Assembly: GCA_030697165.1 (NCBI GenBank)
Contig: JAUYQQ010000022.1
Span: 124,001 to 188,000 of the forward strand
Direction: 5' to 3'
DNA length: 64,000 bases
Origin: Acidobacteriota bacterium
Lineage (GTDB): Bacteria; Acidobacteriota; Vicinamibacteria; Vicinamibacterales; UBA2999
Shown: positions 34,708 through 43,491 of the stretch, piece after piece
How positions within the stretch are numbered: the first letter of the stretch is position 1
Layout of the letters: each line of letters opens with the position of its first letter
Position numbers and translations under genes: made by a program
Notes under the pieces: model-generated
What the model saw: the letters and a program-made list of their open reading frames with translations, nothing else
The model's database searches: none
What the model was told of the DNA's origin: nothing

Positions 34708-35349
34708 ATGGTCGCGTGCGAGTGCAAGGACCCTCACGAACGAAAGCGCATCGTGCTCACCGGCGGACCGGGTGCGGGCAAGACGGCGCTACTGGAGCTG
34801 ATCCGGCAGTCATTTTGCGCCCATGTCAAAGTCTTGCCAGAGGCGGCGAGTGTCATCTTCGGCGGCGGATTCCCCCGGGAAGACGATGATTCGTGCCGGC
34901 GCGCTGCGCAACGCGCCATCTTCCACGTTCAGCGTGAGCTGGAATCCACGGGCGACGGCCACAATCCCGCGATCGTGTTGTGCGATCGCGGGACCGTCGA
35001 CGGCCTGGCGTACTGGCCAGGGGCGTCCGACGAGTTCTGGAGGTCCGTCGGAACAACGATTGAGGCGGAACTCGGCAGGTACCACGCGGTGATTCACCTG
35101 CGGACCCCCGCACTCGAGCAGGGCTATAACCATCAAAACCCCTTGCGGACCGAGTCGGCCGAGGTCGCCGCTGAAGTGGATGCGCGTATCGCGTCGGCAT
35201 GGGCCACACATCCGCGGCGGTTCATGGTTGAGTCGTCGGCAGACTTTCTCGACAAAGCGGCGCGCGCGCTAGAAACTCTGCGCCGGGAATTGCCCGAGTG
35301 TTGCCGCCATCATGTCGTGCCGGCTCTGCAACAGCGCCCAGTTAAGTAG
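34708..35349 (+). CDS. AAA-type nucleotide-binding protein (AAA_28, NadR/Ttd14-like)
   Basis: 213 residues from ATG 34708, preceded by GGGGA; an ATG at 34651, overlapping the ATPase stop, would add 19 residues. Walker A GGPGAGKTALLEL (about 18-30). A probable catalytic Asp lies in ALVLCDRGTVDGLAYW-like wording (IVLCDRGTVDGLAYWPG, about 89-105). The C-terminal half has YHAVIHLRTPALEQGYNHQNPLR, as in single-domain P-loop kinases of the AAA_28 group. Role unknown; possibly a nucleotide kinase. Its 3' end is duplicated as a frameshifted scrap at 40190-40289. Confidence 0.75.
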   Translation: MVACECKDPHERKRIVLTGGPGAGKTALLELIRQSFCAHVKVLPEAASVIFGGGFPREDDDSCRRAAQRAIFHVQRELESTGDGHNPAIVLCDRGTVDGLAYWPGASDEFWRSVGTTIEAELGRYHAVIHLRTPALEQGYNHQNPLRTESAEVAAEVDARIASAWATHPRRFMVESSADFLDKAARALETLRRELPECCRHHVVPALQQRPVK

Positions 35350-35376
35350 CCGCACGACACATGTATTCTGAACATA

Positions 35377-35934
35377 ATGCCGACTGAGCCTACGACAGCC
35401 AAAGAGATCTCTGTTCTGCTGGAGAATCACCGCGCCTTTCTGCGGTTCCTTGAACGTCGCGTCGGTGACAGGGACACCGCGGAGGATATTCTGCAGGACG
35501 CGTTCACCAAGGTACTGGCTCGGCCCGATATTGCACCAGACTCCGAAGCGGTCGTGCCTTGGTTCTACCGTCTTCTTCGCAATGCCGTTATCGATCGTTA
35601 CCGACGCGGCGGAACGGCTGCGAAGGCTCTCGAGTTGTTCGCCCGGGAGCTGGAGCATCAGGAATCCGCACCGCCCGATGTCGAGGCGGAAATCTGTGCG
35701 TGTGTGTCGAGGTTGGCGGCGACGCTCAAGCCCGAGTACGCCGACGCGATTCAACAGATCGATGTCGAAGGCGTAACTGTCAAGGCCTTCGCGGAACAAA
35801 ACGATCTGTCGCCTAACAACGCGGGTGTGCGCGTGTTCCGCGCCCGCGACGCCCTCAAGAAGCGCGTTACCGAATCGTGCGGCGTTTGCGCGGAGCACGG
35901 TTGCGTCAACTGCACATGCAGTACACGCGACTGA
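35377..35934 (+). CDS. ECF sigma factor with Cys-rich C-terminal tail, copy 1
   Basis: 185 residues. Sigma region 2 about 15-85 (RRVGDRDTAEDILQDAFTKV, VVPWFYRLLRNAVIDRYRR). Sigma region 4 about 115-165 (LKPEYADAIQQIDVEGVTVKAFAE). The final 17 residues carry CGVCAEHGCVNCTC, five Cys and one His, suggesting direct metal sensing as in CorE-type ECF factors. No anti-sigma gene is adjacent, which supports sensing by the tail. Expected targets: the two promoters right downstream. Metal unknown; copper by context. Confidence 0.88.
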   Translation: MPTEPTTAKEISVLLENHRAFLRFLERRVGDRDTAEDILQDAFTKVLARPDIAPDSEAVVPWFYRLLRNAVIDRYRRGGTAAKALELFARELEHQESAPPDVEAEICACVSRLAATLKPEYADAIQQIDVEGVTVKAFAEQNDLSPNNAGVRVFRARDALKKRVTESCGVCAEHGCVNCTCSTRD

Positions 35935-35943
35935 CAACGTCGG

Positions 35944-35970
35944 TGTAATGGCCCAGTGGACTCGGCGTTA
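35944..35970 (+). promoter_or_regulatory. Predicted ECF promoter of YHS gene, copy 1
   Basis: TGTAATG (35944-35950), 15 nt, CGTTA (35966-35970), 22-26 nt before ATG 35992. The same elements with the same 15-nt gap occur at 36178, 40885 and 41118. Confidence 0.6.
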
Positions 35971-35991
35971 TTAAGGGTAGGAGAGACTCTG

Positions 35992-36135
35992 ATGGAAAAA
36001 GATGTTGTCTGCGGCATGCAAATCGATCCCGCCAAGGCGGCCGGGACCAGCGAGTACCAGGGAAGGACGTATTACTTCTGCTCGAATGGGTGCAAAACCA
36101 AGTTCGACGCTAATCCCGCTCAATTCGCAAAGTGA
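35992..36135 (+). CDS. 47-residue YHS-domain protein, copy 1
   Basis: 47 residues, too short for typical gene finders. It reads MEKDVVCGMQIDPAKAAG, then EYQGRTYYFCSNGCKTKFDANP. The CGM...YYFC..GC spacing is the YHS/TRASH fold, which binds metal through Cys. GGTAGGAGAG lies 5-14 nt upstream. No signal, so cytosolic. It precedes the copper ATPase and could hand copper to it or sense it. The ATPase itself carries a second, longer YHS domain. Confidence 0.85.
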   Translation: MEKDVVCGMQIDPAKAAGTSEYQGRTYYFCSNGCKTKFDANPAQFAK

Positions 36136-36142
36136 GGCCGAA

Positions 36143-36168
36143 GGGCGCCGGGCGCCAGCCCGGCGTCC
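36143..36168 (+). terminator. Hairpin between YHS and ATPase genes, copy 1
   Basis: GGGCGCCGGGC and GCCCGGCGTCC form an 11-bp stem (one mismatch) with loop GCCA. No T-run follows, so a partial terminator or processing site is likely. It is followed by a second ECF promoter, so the ATPase can also be transcribed on its own. Confidence 0.5.
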
Positions 36169-36177
36169 TGCCCGCGC

Positions 36178-36204
36178 TGTAATGAACCGTCTGCCGTCGC
36201 GTTA
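36178..36204 (+). promoter_or_regulatory. Predicted ECF promoter of copper ATPase, copy 1
   Basis: TGTAATG at 36178-36184, 15 nt, CGTTA at 36200-36204, 18 nt before ATG 36222. Confidence 0.55.
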
Positions 36205-36221
36205 ACCAGCTGGAGGCCGCA

Positions 36222-38546
36222 ATGGCGACGCATCAACATGACATCCCCGACTCGAACGACGTCCTGGACCCGGTGTGCGGGATGACTATCTCTCCGGCCG
36301 ACGCGGTCGGCACATTGGAACATGCGGGGCAGACCTACCATTTCTGCAGCGACACCTGCCTCCAGAAGTTTCGCCAGAACCCCGCCGAATTTGTGGGCGA
36401 GAAACGCTCCGTGAGTGCCGCGCCTGCCCATGCGGACGCCGAATACACCTGCCCCATGCATCCGGAGATTCGGCAGAAGGGGCCAGGCTCCTGTCCGATA
36501 TGCGGAATGGCCCTGGAACCGGTCAACGTGACCCTTGAGGAGCAGCCCAACGAAGAGTTGGCGGACATGACACGCCGGTTCTGGTGGTCGCTTGCGATCA
36601 CCGCGCCGATTCTGGCCTTCATGGTGGCCGAGTTCCTACCCGGGCACCTGCTTCACCGATTGCCTGCCGGCTGGCTGAACTGGATCGAACTCGCTCTCGC
36701 GACACCGGTGGTGTTGTGGGGCGGCTGGCCGTTCTTCCAGCGCGGCTGGGCATCGGTGCTCTCAATGCACCTCAACATGTTTACCCTGATCGCCCTCGGC
36801 GTCGGGGCGGCCTATGGATACAGTGTTGTCGCGACGCTGGCCCCTGGCCTCTTTCCCGATTCGTTCCGGATGGGCGATCAAGTGGCGGTGTATTTCGAGC
36901 CGGCAGCCGCGATCGTTGTTCTGGTCTTGCTCGGCCAGGTGCTCGAACTGCGAGCACGCGCTGGCACCGGTGCCGCAATTCGAAACCTGCTGGGGCTTGC
37001 ACCGAAGGTCGCGCACAAGATCGCAGCGTCGGGCAACGAGGAAGATATTCCTGTCGAACACGTGCAGGTGGGCGATCGGCTCAGGGTCCGTCCCGGCGAG
37101 CGCATTCCGGTTGACGGCGTCGTCGCCGAAGGGGTGACGACGATCGACGAGTCAATGGTGACGGGCGAACCGATCCCAGTGGAGAAGGCCGTCGAGTCGA
37201 AGGTCACTGGAGGGACAGTTAACGGCACCGGATCTTTCGTCATGACCGCGGAGCGCGTTGGTGCAGACACGCTGCTGGCGCAAATCGTGCGGATGGTCAG
37301 CGAAGCGCAACGCTCACGGGCGCCGATTCAGCGTCTCGCCGATACCGTGTCTGGCTGGTTTGTCCCAATCGTCATTCTAGTGGCGATCATCACTTTCGGC
37401 GTTTGGGCGATCTACGGTCCTGAACCTCGATTTGCCCATGCGATCGTGAACGCGGTCGCGGTGCTCATCATCGCCTGCCCATGCGCGCTCGGCCTCGCAA
37501 CGCCGATGTCCATCATGGTGGGCACCGGGCGCGGTGCGGAACTTGGGATTCTGCTCAAGAACGCCGAGTCGCTCGAATTACTCGAGAAGGTGAATACCAT
37601 CGTTGTGGACAAGACCGGCACGCTGACCGAAGGCAAGCCGCGCCTGACGCTCGTCGAGCCAACTGCCGGCTTCACTGAAAACGACGTTCTCAGGCTCACG
37701 GCGAGCCTCGAAAACGTCAGCGAACATCCGCTCGCACGAGCCATTGTCGATGGCGCACGCGAACGAGGGACGACGCTCGGTCCTGTGTCTGACTTCGCAT
37801 CGGCCACAGGAAAGGGCGTCAGCGGCGTCGTGGAAGGGCGCAAGGTAACGATCGGCAACCTCCGTCAGATGGAGGATCTCGGCGTCGATCTTTCGAATCT
37901 GCGATCACGGGCCGACGAGCTTCGCGCAAAGGGCCAGACGGTGATGCTTGTTGCGATCGACGCGAAGGCTGCGGGGCTGATAGCAGTCGCGGATCCAATC
38001 AAGGAATCGGCTCGAGAGGCAATCAGGGATCTGAAGGCACAAGGCATTGATGTCGTCATGCTTACGGGCGACAACAAGACAACGGCCATGGCGGTCGCGC
38101 AGTCGCTCGGCATCGAGCACGTTGAGGCTGACGTCCTGCCTGATCAGAAGGCCGCAGTGGTCCAGCGTCTCCAGAAGGAAGGAAAGGTCGTTGCCATGGC
38201 CGGCGATGGCATCAACGATGCGCCCGCGTTGGCCCAGGCGAACGTCGGCATCGCCATGGGTACGGGCACCGATGTCGCGATGGAAAGCGCCGGAGTCACT
38301 CTCGTCAAAGGCGATCTGCGAGGCATCGTTAGAGGGCGGGCATTGAGTTCAGCGACGATGAAGAACATTCGCCAGAATCTGTTCTTCGCGTTTCTTTACA
38401 ACGCTCTGGGCGTGCCTGTGGCGGCAGGGCTTCTGTATCCTTGGTTCGGGATTCTACTCAGCCCGATGATTGCGAGCGCAGCGATGACTTTCAGCTCGGT
38501 TTCAGTCATCGGCAATGCCCTCAGACTGAGACGCGCGACTTTCTAA
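36222..38546 (+). CDS. Copper-transporting P1B ATPase with YHS and HMBD domains, copy 1
   Basis: 774 residues. N-terminus [16 protein letters not shown] domain about 18-60 ([17 protein letters not shown]), then [22 protein letters not shown] (heavy-metal-binding domain, about 75-98), then eight TM helices. Key motifs: TGEPIPVEK (about 318-326), [10 protein letters not shown] in TM6 (about 420-429), [10 protein letters not shown] (about 460-469), [21 protein letters not shown]. Helix 7-8 residues YNALGVP and AAMTFSS complete the Cu(I) site. No HMA domain; YHS and HMBD may replace it. Cytosolic Cu(I) export by family. Confidence 0.93.
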   Translation: MATHQHDIPDSNDVLDPVCGMTISPADAVGTLEHAGQTYHFCSDTCLQKFRQNPAEFVGEKRSVSAAPAHADAEYTCPMHPEIRQKGPGSCPICGMALEPVNVTLEEQPNEELADMTRRFWWSLAITAPILAFMVAEFLPGHLLHRLPAGWLNWIELALATPVVLWGGWPFFQRGWASVLSMHLNMFTLIALGVGAAYGYSVVATLAPGLFPDSFRMGDQVAVYFEPAAAIVVLVLLGQVLELRARAGTGAAIRNLLGLAPKVAHKIAASGNEEDIPVEHVQVGDRLRVRPGERIPVDGVVAEGVTTIDESMVTGEPIPVEKAVESKVTGGTVNGTGSFVMTAERVGADTLLAQIVRMVSEAQRSRAPIQRLADTVSGWFVPIVILVAIITFGVWAIYGPEPRFAHAIVNAVAVLIIACPCALGLATPMSIMVGTGRGAELGILLKNAESLELLEKVNTIVVDKTGTLTEGKPRLTLVEPTAGFTENDVLRLTASLENVSEHPLARAIVDGARERGTTLGPVSDFASATGKGVSGVVEGRKVTIGNLRQMEDLGVDLSNLRSRADELRAKGQTVMLVAIDAKAAGLIAVADPIKESAREAIRDLKAQGIDVVMLTGDNKTTAMAVAQSLGIEHVEADVLPDQKAAVVQRLQKEGKVVAMAGDGINDAPALAQANVGIAMGTGTDVAMESAGVTLVKGDLRGIVRGRALSSATMKNIRQNLFFAFLYNALGVPVAAGLLYPWFGILLSPMIASAAMTFSSVSVIGNALRLRRATF

Positions 38547-38581
38547 CTAGTGATGGCCTGGAATTCCCATGGGTTGGGATG

Positions 38582-39769
38582 TCAGTGCACCGAGCTCACT
38601 GATGGTCGCCGTTGCATAGGTTTGCGAGATCGTCCCGCCGTCCGCCTGTCCGCTTTCTTCGTTCCGGGTTGCTGCCACGTGCGCCTTACGTCTGCTTCCA
38701 GTTGCTCCTGACGCGCCTTCACCCACGGTGAATAGTGCCGCTCAGTCACTTTGATTGAACTGTGGCCCAGCAGGATCGATACATGGGAAAGCTCAACTCC
38801 CTTTAGGAGAAGGGAGATCGCAAAGGTATCTCGGAATCGGTGGGCATGACCGCCGACGATTGGCGGATCGGTTGTTGAGAACAGTTTCTGAAATACTCGA
38901 TTCCAGCTCTTGACAGTCGTCTCGCGCTCGCTTTTGCCATCCCAGAAAAAATACTCCGCTCGCTCATTGACTAGCGCGTCCAGAGCCTTCGTCACTTCTG
39001 GCGGGAGAGGACAGTTGACCGGAGTCCCTGTCTTCTGGGTGTAGAGGAATAGCTTGTCGCCGCTCAACCGGCTCCGCTCCAGGCAGGCCGCGTCCTGAAG
39101 CCGCAAGCCCGAATAACGCAGGAGTAGCACCATTGCCTTCAGCTTGGGGCCGAACGAGCCCCACTCCGCCAATTGGTCGGCCGCATCGAGTGCCCGGATG
39201 ACGTCCTGTTCGTCGAACGGCAGCGTCGGCGATTGGGTTACCTTCGGGGGCTTAATCGCTTTCGCCGGATTGCGGTCGATCCACTCCGATTCCTCACAGA
39301 ACCTCAGAAACCCGCGCAAATATTCGAGCCTTTTGACGGCTGAAGTGGCAGCGAACTTCCAAGTCTTTCGGAAGCTTCGAAGCGCATCGACGTTGAGGTC
39401 CTTCAATCGATCGAAGCCTTTTGCTTCGCAGTAAGGAAGCAATTTCCCTTCTAAGAGTTCGCGACGCTTGCGGATGGTGCTCTTGGCGAGATTACGGGCC
39501 TCGGCGTCGTCGAAGTACTTCTGCAGCGCCTCGCGTACGGTCGGTATCTCTGCCTTGGAGGCACCGATTTCACGTGCGGCTTCCCACTCGTGCACGGTCG
39601 CTGCGGCCACGCTCCAATCGCGGGTATTGAGGGTGTCCTTTATCCACTTGCCGCCTAGCGAACCCTGAGCCCAGACCGGGCAATTGCAGCGGGTCCAGCG
39701 CCGGCCCTTCGAGCGATGGGGGCAGGTTCGGCCATGCCGACGATAGAGGGTGAGACTGCCTGCGGGCAT
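38582..39769 (-). CDS. Tyrosine recombinase (site-specific integrase)
   Basis: 395 residues. Cys-rich N-terminus (CPHRSKGRRWTRCNCPVW, about 15-32) of unknown role, SAM-like core-binding domain about 75-175, catalytic domain about 190-360. Catalytic set visible: Arg in LLLRYSGLRLQDA (about 224), HAHRFRDTF (His-x-x-Arg, about 313-321), LLGHSSIKVTERHYSPW with His and the nucleophilic Tyr (about 333-349). Its 3' end faces the copper ATPase. It lies beside tRNA 3' fragments, the usual attachment targets, which supports an integrated element. Confidence 0.9.
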   Translation of the reverse strand: MPAGSLTLYRRHGRTCPHRSKGRRWTRCNCPVWAQGSLGGKWIKDTLNTRDWSVAAATVHEWEAAREIGASKAEIPTVREALQKYFDDAEARNLAKSTIRKRRELLEGKLLPYCEAKGFDRLKDLNVDALRSFRKTWKFAATSAVKRLEYLRGFLRFCEESEWIDRNPAKAIKPPKVTQSPTLPFDEQDVIRALDAADQLAEWGSFGPKLKAMVLLLRYSGLRLQDAACLERSRLSGDKLFLYTQKTGTPVNCPLPPEVTKALDALVNERAEYFFWDGKSERETTVKSWNRVFQKLFSTTDPPIVGGHAHRFRDTFAISLLLKGVELSHVSILLGHSSIKVTERHYSPWVKARQEQLEADVRRTWQQPGTKKADRRTAGRSRKPMQRRPSVSSVH

Positions 39770-39892
39770 AGCTCGATGCTAGCAGGAAGCAGCGAAGCGT
39801 GTTCCAGTTTTGTTCCAGTAACGTCACATTTCGTAGATTTGCTCGCTTCGATTGGGCCTGAATCCCTAAATAATTCGATGATCGAGAGTCCA

Positions 39893-40127
39893 GGAGGGTC
39901 CGAATCCCACCCTCTCCGCCATCACTCAAGCCTTCGGTTTCGTTCGGCGGTTCGGGTGGGACTCGGGCTCAATGGCCCGCGTTTCGCGCCGGCCACAGTG
40001 CGAATCCCTGGCGGCCTCCGCCATCCCTCGACATTCGTCTCGTTCCGCGGTGCGGGTGGTCTTCCAGCCACGCGCGCTCGTCTTCGGCATCGCGGTAGCG
40101 GGGTCGAACCCCACTCGCTCCGTCGCT
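39893..40127 (+). repeat. Three tandem tRNA 3'-end-like fragments (attachment scars)
   Basis: Fragments at 39893-39921, 39994-40023 and 40095-40127 each look like a tRNA T-arm plus acceptor end. The first ends CCTCTCCGCCA, the acceptor end of a tRNA-Ser (CCTCTCC, G discriminator, CCA), after a loop TCCGAAT; the others are degenerate. Between them a repeated about-46-bp tract (39914-39959 and 40016-40060) begins CTCCGCCATC. No complete tRNA is present. Fits successive integrations at one tRNA-Ser gene. The rest of 39770-40189 shows no gene. Confidence 0.6.
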
Positions 40128-40189
40128 CATTCTCAAAAAAGTTAGTTCGCGAACTTGCTCTCGCACGCCTCTTTTCGCTCCTCATCCTG

Positions 40190-40289
40190 GAATCGATAAG
40201 CGGCGCGCGCTTGAGATTCTGAGCCAGGAGTTGCCTGATGTTGCCGCCATCATGTGGTGCCGGCTCTGCAACATCGTCCAACTGAGTAG
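40190..40289 (+). pseudogene. Remnant of the AAA ATPase 3' end
   Basis: Matches 35250-35349 (for example GTTGCCGCCATCATGT and GTGCCGGCTCTGCAAC) and ends with TAG at 40287-40289. One base is missing relative to the intact gene, so the frame is broken. It marks the left edge of the second duplicated block. Confidence 0.75.
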
Positions 40290-40317
40290 CCGCACAGAAG
40301 GGGGTATTCTGAAGACG

Positions 40318-40875
40318 ATGCCGACTGACCCTGCGACCACTAGCGAGATCGCTGTTCTGCTGGAGAATCACCGCGCGTTTCTGCGGTTCCTTGAACGCCG
40401 CGTCGGTGACAGGAACACCGCGGAGGATATTCTGCAGGACGCGTTCACCAAGGTGCTCTCACGGCCCGAGGTGGCGCCTGACGGAGAAGCGGTGGTGCCC
40501 TGGTTCTACCGTCTTCTCCGCAATGCCGTGGTCGATCGTTACCGGCGCGGCGGAACGGCTGCGAAGGCTCTCGAGTTGTTTGCCCGGGAGTTGGAGCATC
40601 AGGAATCCGCACCGCCCGATGTCGAGGCGGAGATCTGTGCGTGTGTGGCGAGGTTGGCGGCGACGCTCAAGCCCGAGTACGCCGACGCGATTCAGCAGAT
40701 CGATGTCGAAGGCGTACCTGTGAAAGCCTTCGCGGAGCGAAACAATCTGTCGCCCAGTAACGCGGGTGTGCGCGTGTTCCGAGCCCGCGACGCCCTCAAG
40801 AAGCGCGTCACCGAATCGTGCGGCGTCTGCGCTGAGCACGGTTGCGCCAACTGCACCTGCGGCAAAACGCACTGA
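40318..40875 (+). CDS. ECF sigma factor with Cys-rich C-terminal tail, copy 2
   Basis: 185 residues from ATG 40318, the position matching copy 1 (the frame extends to 40231 through the scrap of the AAA gene). Regions 2 and 4 as in copy 1; tail CGVCAEHGCANCTCGKTH keeps all five Cys. Differences from copy 1 are scattered (for example LSRPEVAPDGE for LARPDIAPDSE), so both are probably under selection. Likely shares targets with copy 1. Confidence 0.87.
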   Translation: MPTDPATTSEIAVLLENHRAFLRFLERRVGDRNTAEDILQDAFTKVLSRPEVAPDGEAVVPWFYRLLRNAVVDRYRRGGTAAKALELFARELEHQESAPPDVEAEICACVARLAATLKPEYADAIQQIDVEGVPVKAFAERNNLSPSNAGVRVFRARDALKKRVTESCGVCAEHGCANCTCGKTH

Positions 40876-40884
40876 CCACCCGAG

Positions 40885-40911
40885 TGTAATGCTAAGGTGG
40901 GCTCTCCGTTA
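40885..40911 (+). promoter_or_regulatory. Predicted ECF promoter of YHS gene, copy 2
   Basis: TGTAATG at 40885-40891, 15 nt, CGTTA at 40907-40911, followed by TCAAGG and AGGAGGAACTCTT before ATG 40932. The spacer differs from copy 1, yet both end blocks are unchanged. Confidence 0.6.
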
Positions 40912-40931
40912 TCAAGGCAGGAGGAACTCTT

Positions 40932-41075
40932 ATGGAAAAAGATGTTGTCTGCGGCATGCAAATCGCTCCGAGCCAGGCGGCCGGGACCAGCGAGTATCAG
41001 GGAAAGACCTATTACTTCTGCACGAAGGGCTGCAAAACCAGGTTCGACGCCGATCCCGCTCAATTCGCAAAGTGA
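40932..41075 (+). CDS. 47-residue YHS-domain protein, copy 2
   Basis: 47 residues, MEKDVVCGMQIAPSQAAG then EYQGKTYYFCTKGCKTRFDADP; strong GGAGGA ribosome site. All three Cys of the YHS fold are kept relative to copy 1, supporting a functional metal-binding microprotein. Confidence 0.85.
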   Translation: MEKDVVCGMQIAPSQAAGTSEYQGKTYYFCTKGCKTRFDADPAQFAK

Positions 41076-41082
41076 GACCGAG

Positions 41083-41108
41083 GGGCGCCGGGCGGCAGCC
41101 CGGCGTCC
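41083..41108 (+). terminator. Hairpin between YHS and ATPase genes, copy 2
   Basis: GGGCGCCGGGC/GCCCGGCGTCC stem as in copy 1, loop changed to GGCA. The loop drifts while the stem is kept, which argues that the structure matters. Confidence 0.5.
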
Positions 41109-41117
41109 CTGCAGCAC

Positions 41118-41144
41118 TGTAATGAACCGTCTGCCGTCGCGTTA
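41118..41144 (+). promoter_or_regulatory. Predicted ECF promoter of copper ATPase, copy 2
   Basis: TGTAATG at 41118-41124, 15 nt, CGTTA at 41140-41144, 16 nt before GTG 41161. Confidence 0.55.
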
Positions 41145-41160
41145 ACCAGTGGAGGCCGCA

Positions 41161-43485
41161 GTGGCGACGCATCAACATGACACCCCCGACTCGAGCGAAG
41201 CCCTGGACCCGGTCTGCGGGATGACGATCGCTCGGGCCGACGCGGTCGGCACATTGGACCATGCCGGCCACACCTACTATTTCTGCAGCGACACCTGCCT
41301 GCAGAAGTTTCGCCAGAACCCCGGCGAATTCGTGGGCGAGAAGCGCGGCGCGAGCACCGCGCCGGCCGAGGCCGACGCCGAATACACCTGCCCCATGCAC
41401 CCGGAGATTCGGCAGCGGGGGCCAGGCTCCTGTCCGATCTGCGGCATGGCACTGGAGCCGGTAACCGTCACGCTCGACGAGGGACCGAACGAAGAGTTAC
41501 AGGACATGACCCGCCGGTTCTGGTGGTCGCTCGTGATCACCGCGCCGATCCTGGCCGTCATGGTGGCCGAGTTCCTACCCGGCCACCTGCTTCACCGATT
41601 GCCAGCCGGCTGGCTGAACTGGATCGAGCTCGCCCTCGCGACACCGGTGGTGCTGTGGGGCGGTTGGCCGTTCTTCCAGCGCGGCTGGGCATCGGTGATC
41701 TCGATGCACCTCAACATGTTTACCCTGATCGCCCTCGGCGTCGGCGCAGCCTACGGATACAGCGTCGTCGCGACGCTGGCCCCTGGCCTCTTTCCCGAGT
41801 CATTCCGAATGGGCGATCGCGTCGCGGTGTATTTCGAGCCGGCAGCCGTCATCGTTGTCCTGGTCTTGCTTGGCCAGGTTCTGGAACTGCGCGCCCGCGC
41901 CGGCACTGGTGCCGCAATTCGAAACCTGCTGGGGCTTGCACCGAAGGTCGCGCACAAGATCGCCGCGTCGGGCGACGAGGAAGATATTCCTGTCGAACAC
42001 GTGCAGGTGGGCGATCGGCTCAGAGTCCGTCCCGGTGAGCGGATTCCGGTTGACGGCGTCGTCGCCGAAGGGGTCACGACGATCGACGAGTCAATGGTGA
42101 CCGGCGAACCGATCCCGGTTGAGAAGGCCGTCGAGGCGAAGGTCACTGGAGGGACGGTCAACGGCACCGGGGCCTTCGTCATGACTGCGGAGCGCGTTGG
42201 TGCTGACACGCTGCTGGCGCAAATCGTGCGGATGGTCAGCGAAGCGCAACGTTCCCGAGCCCCGATTCAGCGTCTCGCCGATACCGTATCGGGGTGGTTT
42301 GTCCCAATCGTCATCCTGGTGGCGATCATCACGTTCGGCGTCTGGTCAATCTACGGGCCTGAACCGCGCTTTGCTCACGCGATCGTCAACGCGGTCGCGG
42401 TGCTGATCATCGCCTGCCCATGCGCGCTTGGCCTCGCCACGCCGATGTCGATCATGGTGGGCACCGGGCGGGGGGCGGAACTTGGGATCCTGCTCAAAAA
42501 TGCCGAGGCGCTCGAGCTGTTCGAGAAGGTGAATACCATCGTTGTGGACAAGACCGGCACGCTGACCGAGGGCAAGCCGCGCCTGGCGCTTGTCGAGCCG
42601 GCTGCCGGCTTCACCGAAGACGTCGTTCTCCGGCTCACCGCGAGCCTCGAACACGTCAGCGAACATCCGCTCGCGCGAGCCATTGTCGATGGCGCACGCG
42701 AGCGCGGGACGACGCTCGCTCCTGTGTCTGACTTCGCATCGGCCACCGGCAAGGGCGTCAGTGGCGTCGTGGAAGGGCGGACGGTGACGATCGGCAACCT
42801 CCGGCAAATGGAGGATCTCGGCGTCGATCTTTCGAACCTGCGATCGCGCGCCGACGAGCTTCGCGCAAAAGGCCAGACGGTAATGCTGGTTGCGATCGAC
42901 GCGAAGGCTGCGGGGCTGATCGCGGTCGCGGATCCAATCAAGGAATCGTCTCGAGAGGCAATCAGAGAGCTGAAGGCACAGGGCATTGATGTCGTCATGC
43001 TGACGGGCGATAACAAGACCACAGCCATGGCGGTCGCCCAGTCGCTGGGCATCGAGCACGTCGAGGCTGATGTCCTGCCTGATCAGAAGGCCGCCGTCGT
43101 CCAGCGACTCCAGAAGGAAGGAAAGATCGTGGCCATGGCGGGCGATGGCATCAACGATGCGCCCGCGTTGGCCCAGGCGAACGTCGGCATCGCCATGGGA
43201 ACGGGTACCGATGTCGCGATGGAGAGCGCCGGAGTCACCCTCGTCAACGGCGATCTGAGAGGCATCGTGAGAGGGCGTGCATTGAGTACCGCGACGATGA
43301 AGAACATCCGCCAGAATCTGTTCTTCGCCTTTGTCTACAACGCTCTGGGCGTGCCAGTGGCGGCAGGGCTTCTTTATCCCTGGTTTGGAATTCTGCTGAG
43401 CCCGATGATTGCGAGCGCAGCAATGACTTTCAGTTCGGTGTCAGTCATCGGCAATGCTCTCAGACTGAGACGCGCGACTTTCTAG
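41161..43485 (+). CDS. Copper-transporting P1B ATPase with YHS and HMBD domains, copy 2
   Basis: 774 residues from GTG 41161, which aligns with the ATG of copy 1 and has GGAGG 6 nt upstream (an in-frame GTG at 41149 lies before that site). Same architecture: YHS ([17 protein letters not shown]), HMBD ([22 protein letters not shown]), [42 protein letters not shown]. Small substitutions relative to copy 1 are spread along the length (for example VNGDLRG for VKGDLRG), none at catalytic sites. Both copies look active. Confidence 0.93.
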   Translation: MATHQHDTPDSSEALDPVCGMTIARADAVGTLDHAGHTYYFCSDTCLQKFRQNPGEFVGEKRGASTAPAEADAEYTCPMHPEIRQRGPGSCPICGMALEPVTVTLDEGPNEELQDMTRRFWWSLVITAPILAVMVAEFLPGHLLHRLPAGWLNWIELALATPVVLWGGWPFFQRGWASVISMHLNMFTLIALGVGAAYGYSVVATLAPGLFPESFRMGDRVAVYFEPAAVIVVLVLLGQVLELRARAGTGAAIRNLLGLAPKVAHKIAASGDEEDIPVEHVQVGDRLRVRPGERIPVDGVVAEGVTTIDESMVTGEPIPVEKAVEAKVTGGTVNGTGAFVMTAERVGADTLLAQIVRMVSEAQRSRAPIQRLADTVSGWFVPIVILVAIITFGVWSIYGPEPRFAHAIVNAVAVLIIACPCALGLATPMSIMVGTGRGAELGILLKNAEALELFEKVNTIVVDKTGTLTEGKPRLALVEPAAGFTEDVVLRLTASLEHVSEHPLARAIVDGARERGTTLAPVSDFASATGKGVSGVVEGRTVTIGNLRQMEDLGVDLSNLRSRADELRAKGQTVMLVAIDAKAAGLIAVADPIKESSREAIRELKAQGIDVVMLTGDNKTTAMAVAQSLGIEHVEADVLPDQKAAVVQRLQKEGKIVAMAGDGINDAPALAQANVGIAMGTGTDVAMESAGVTLVNGDLRGIVRGRALSTATMKNIRQNLFFAFVYNALGVPVAAGLLYPWFGILLSPMIASAAMTFSSVSVIGNALRLRRATF

Positions 43486-43491
43486 CTGGTC

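Larger units (their letters stand above)
35250..38567 (+). repeat. Copy 1 of duplicated ECF-YHS-copper ATPase block
   Basis: Aligns with 40190-43506 from inside the AAA gene through ECF, YHS, ATPase and the first 15 nt of the next gene; both copies share ATGGCC(C/T)GGAATTCC at the right edge (38553-38567 and 43492-43506). In copy 1 the following gene (the PQQ protein) is cut right there and integrase-side DNA follows. Many silent differences show the duplication is not recent, or that one copy came from a relative. Confidence 0.85.
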
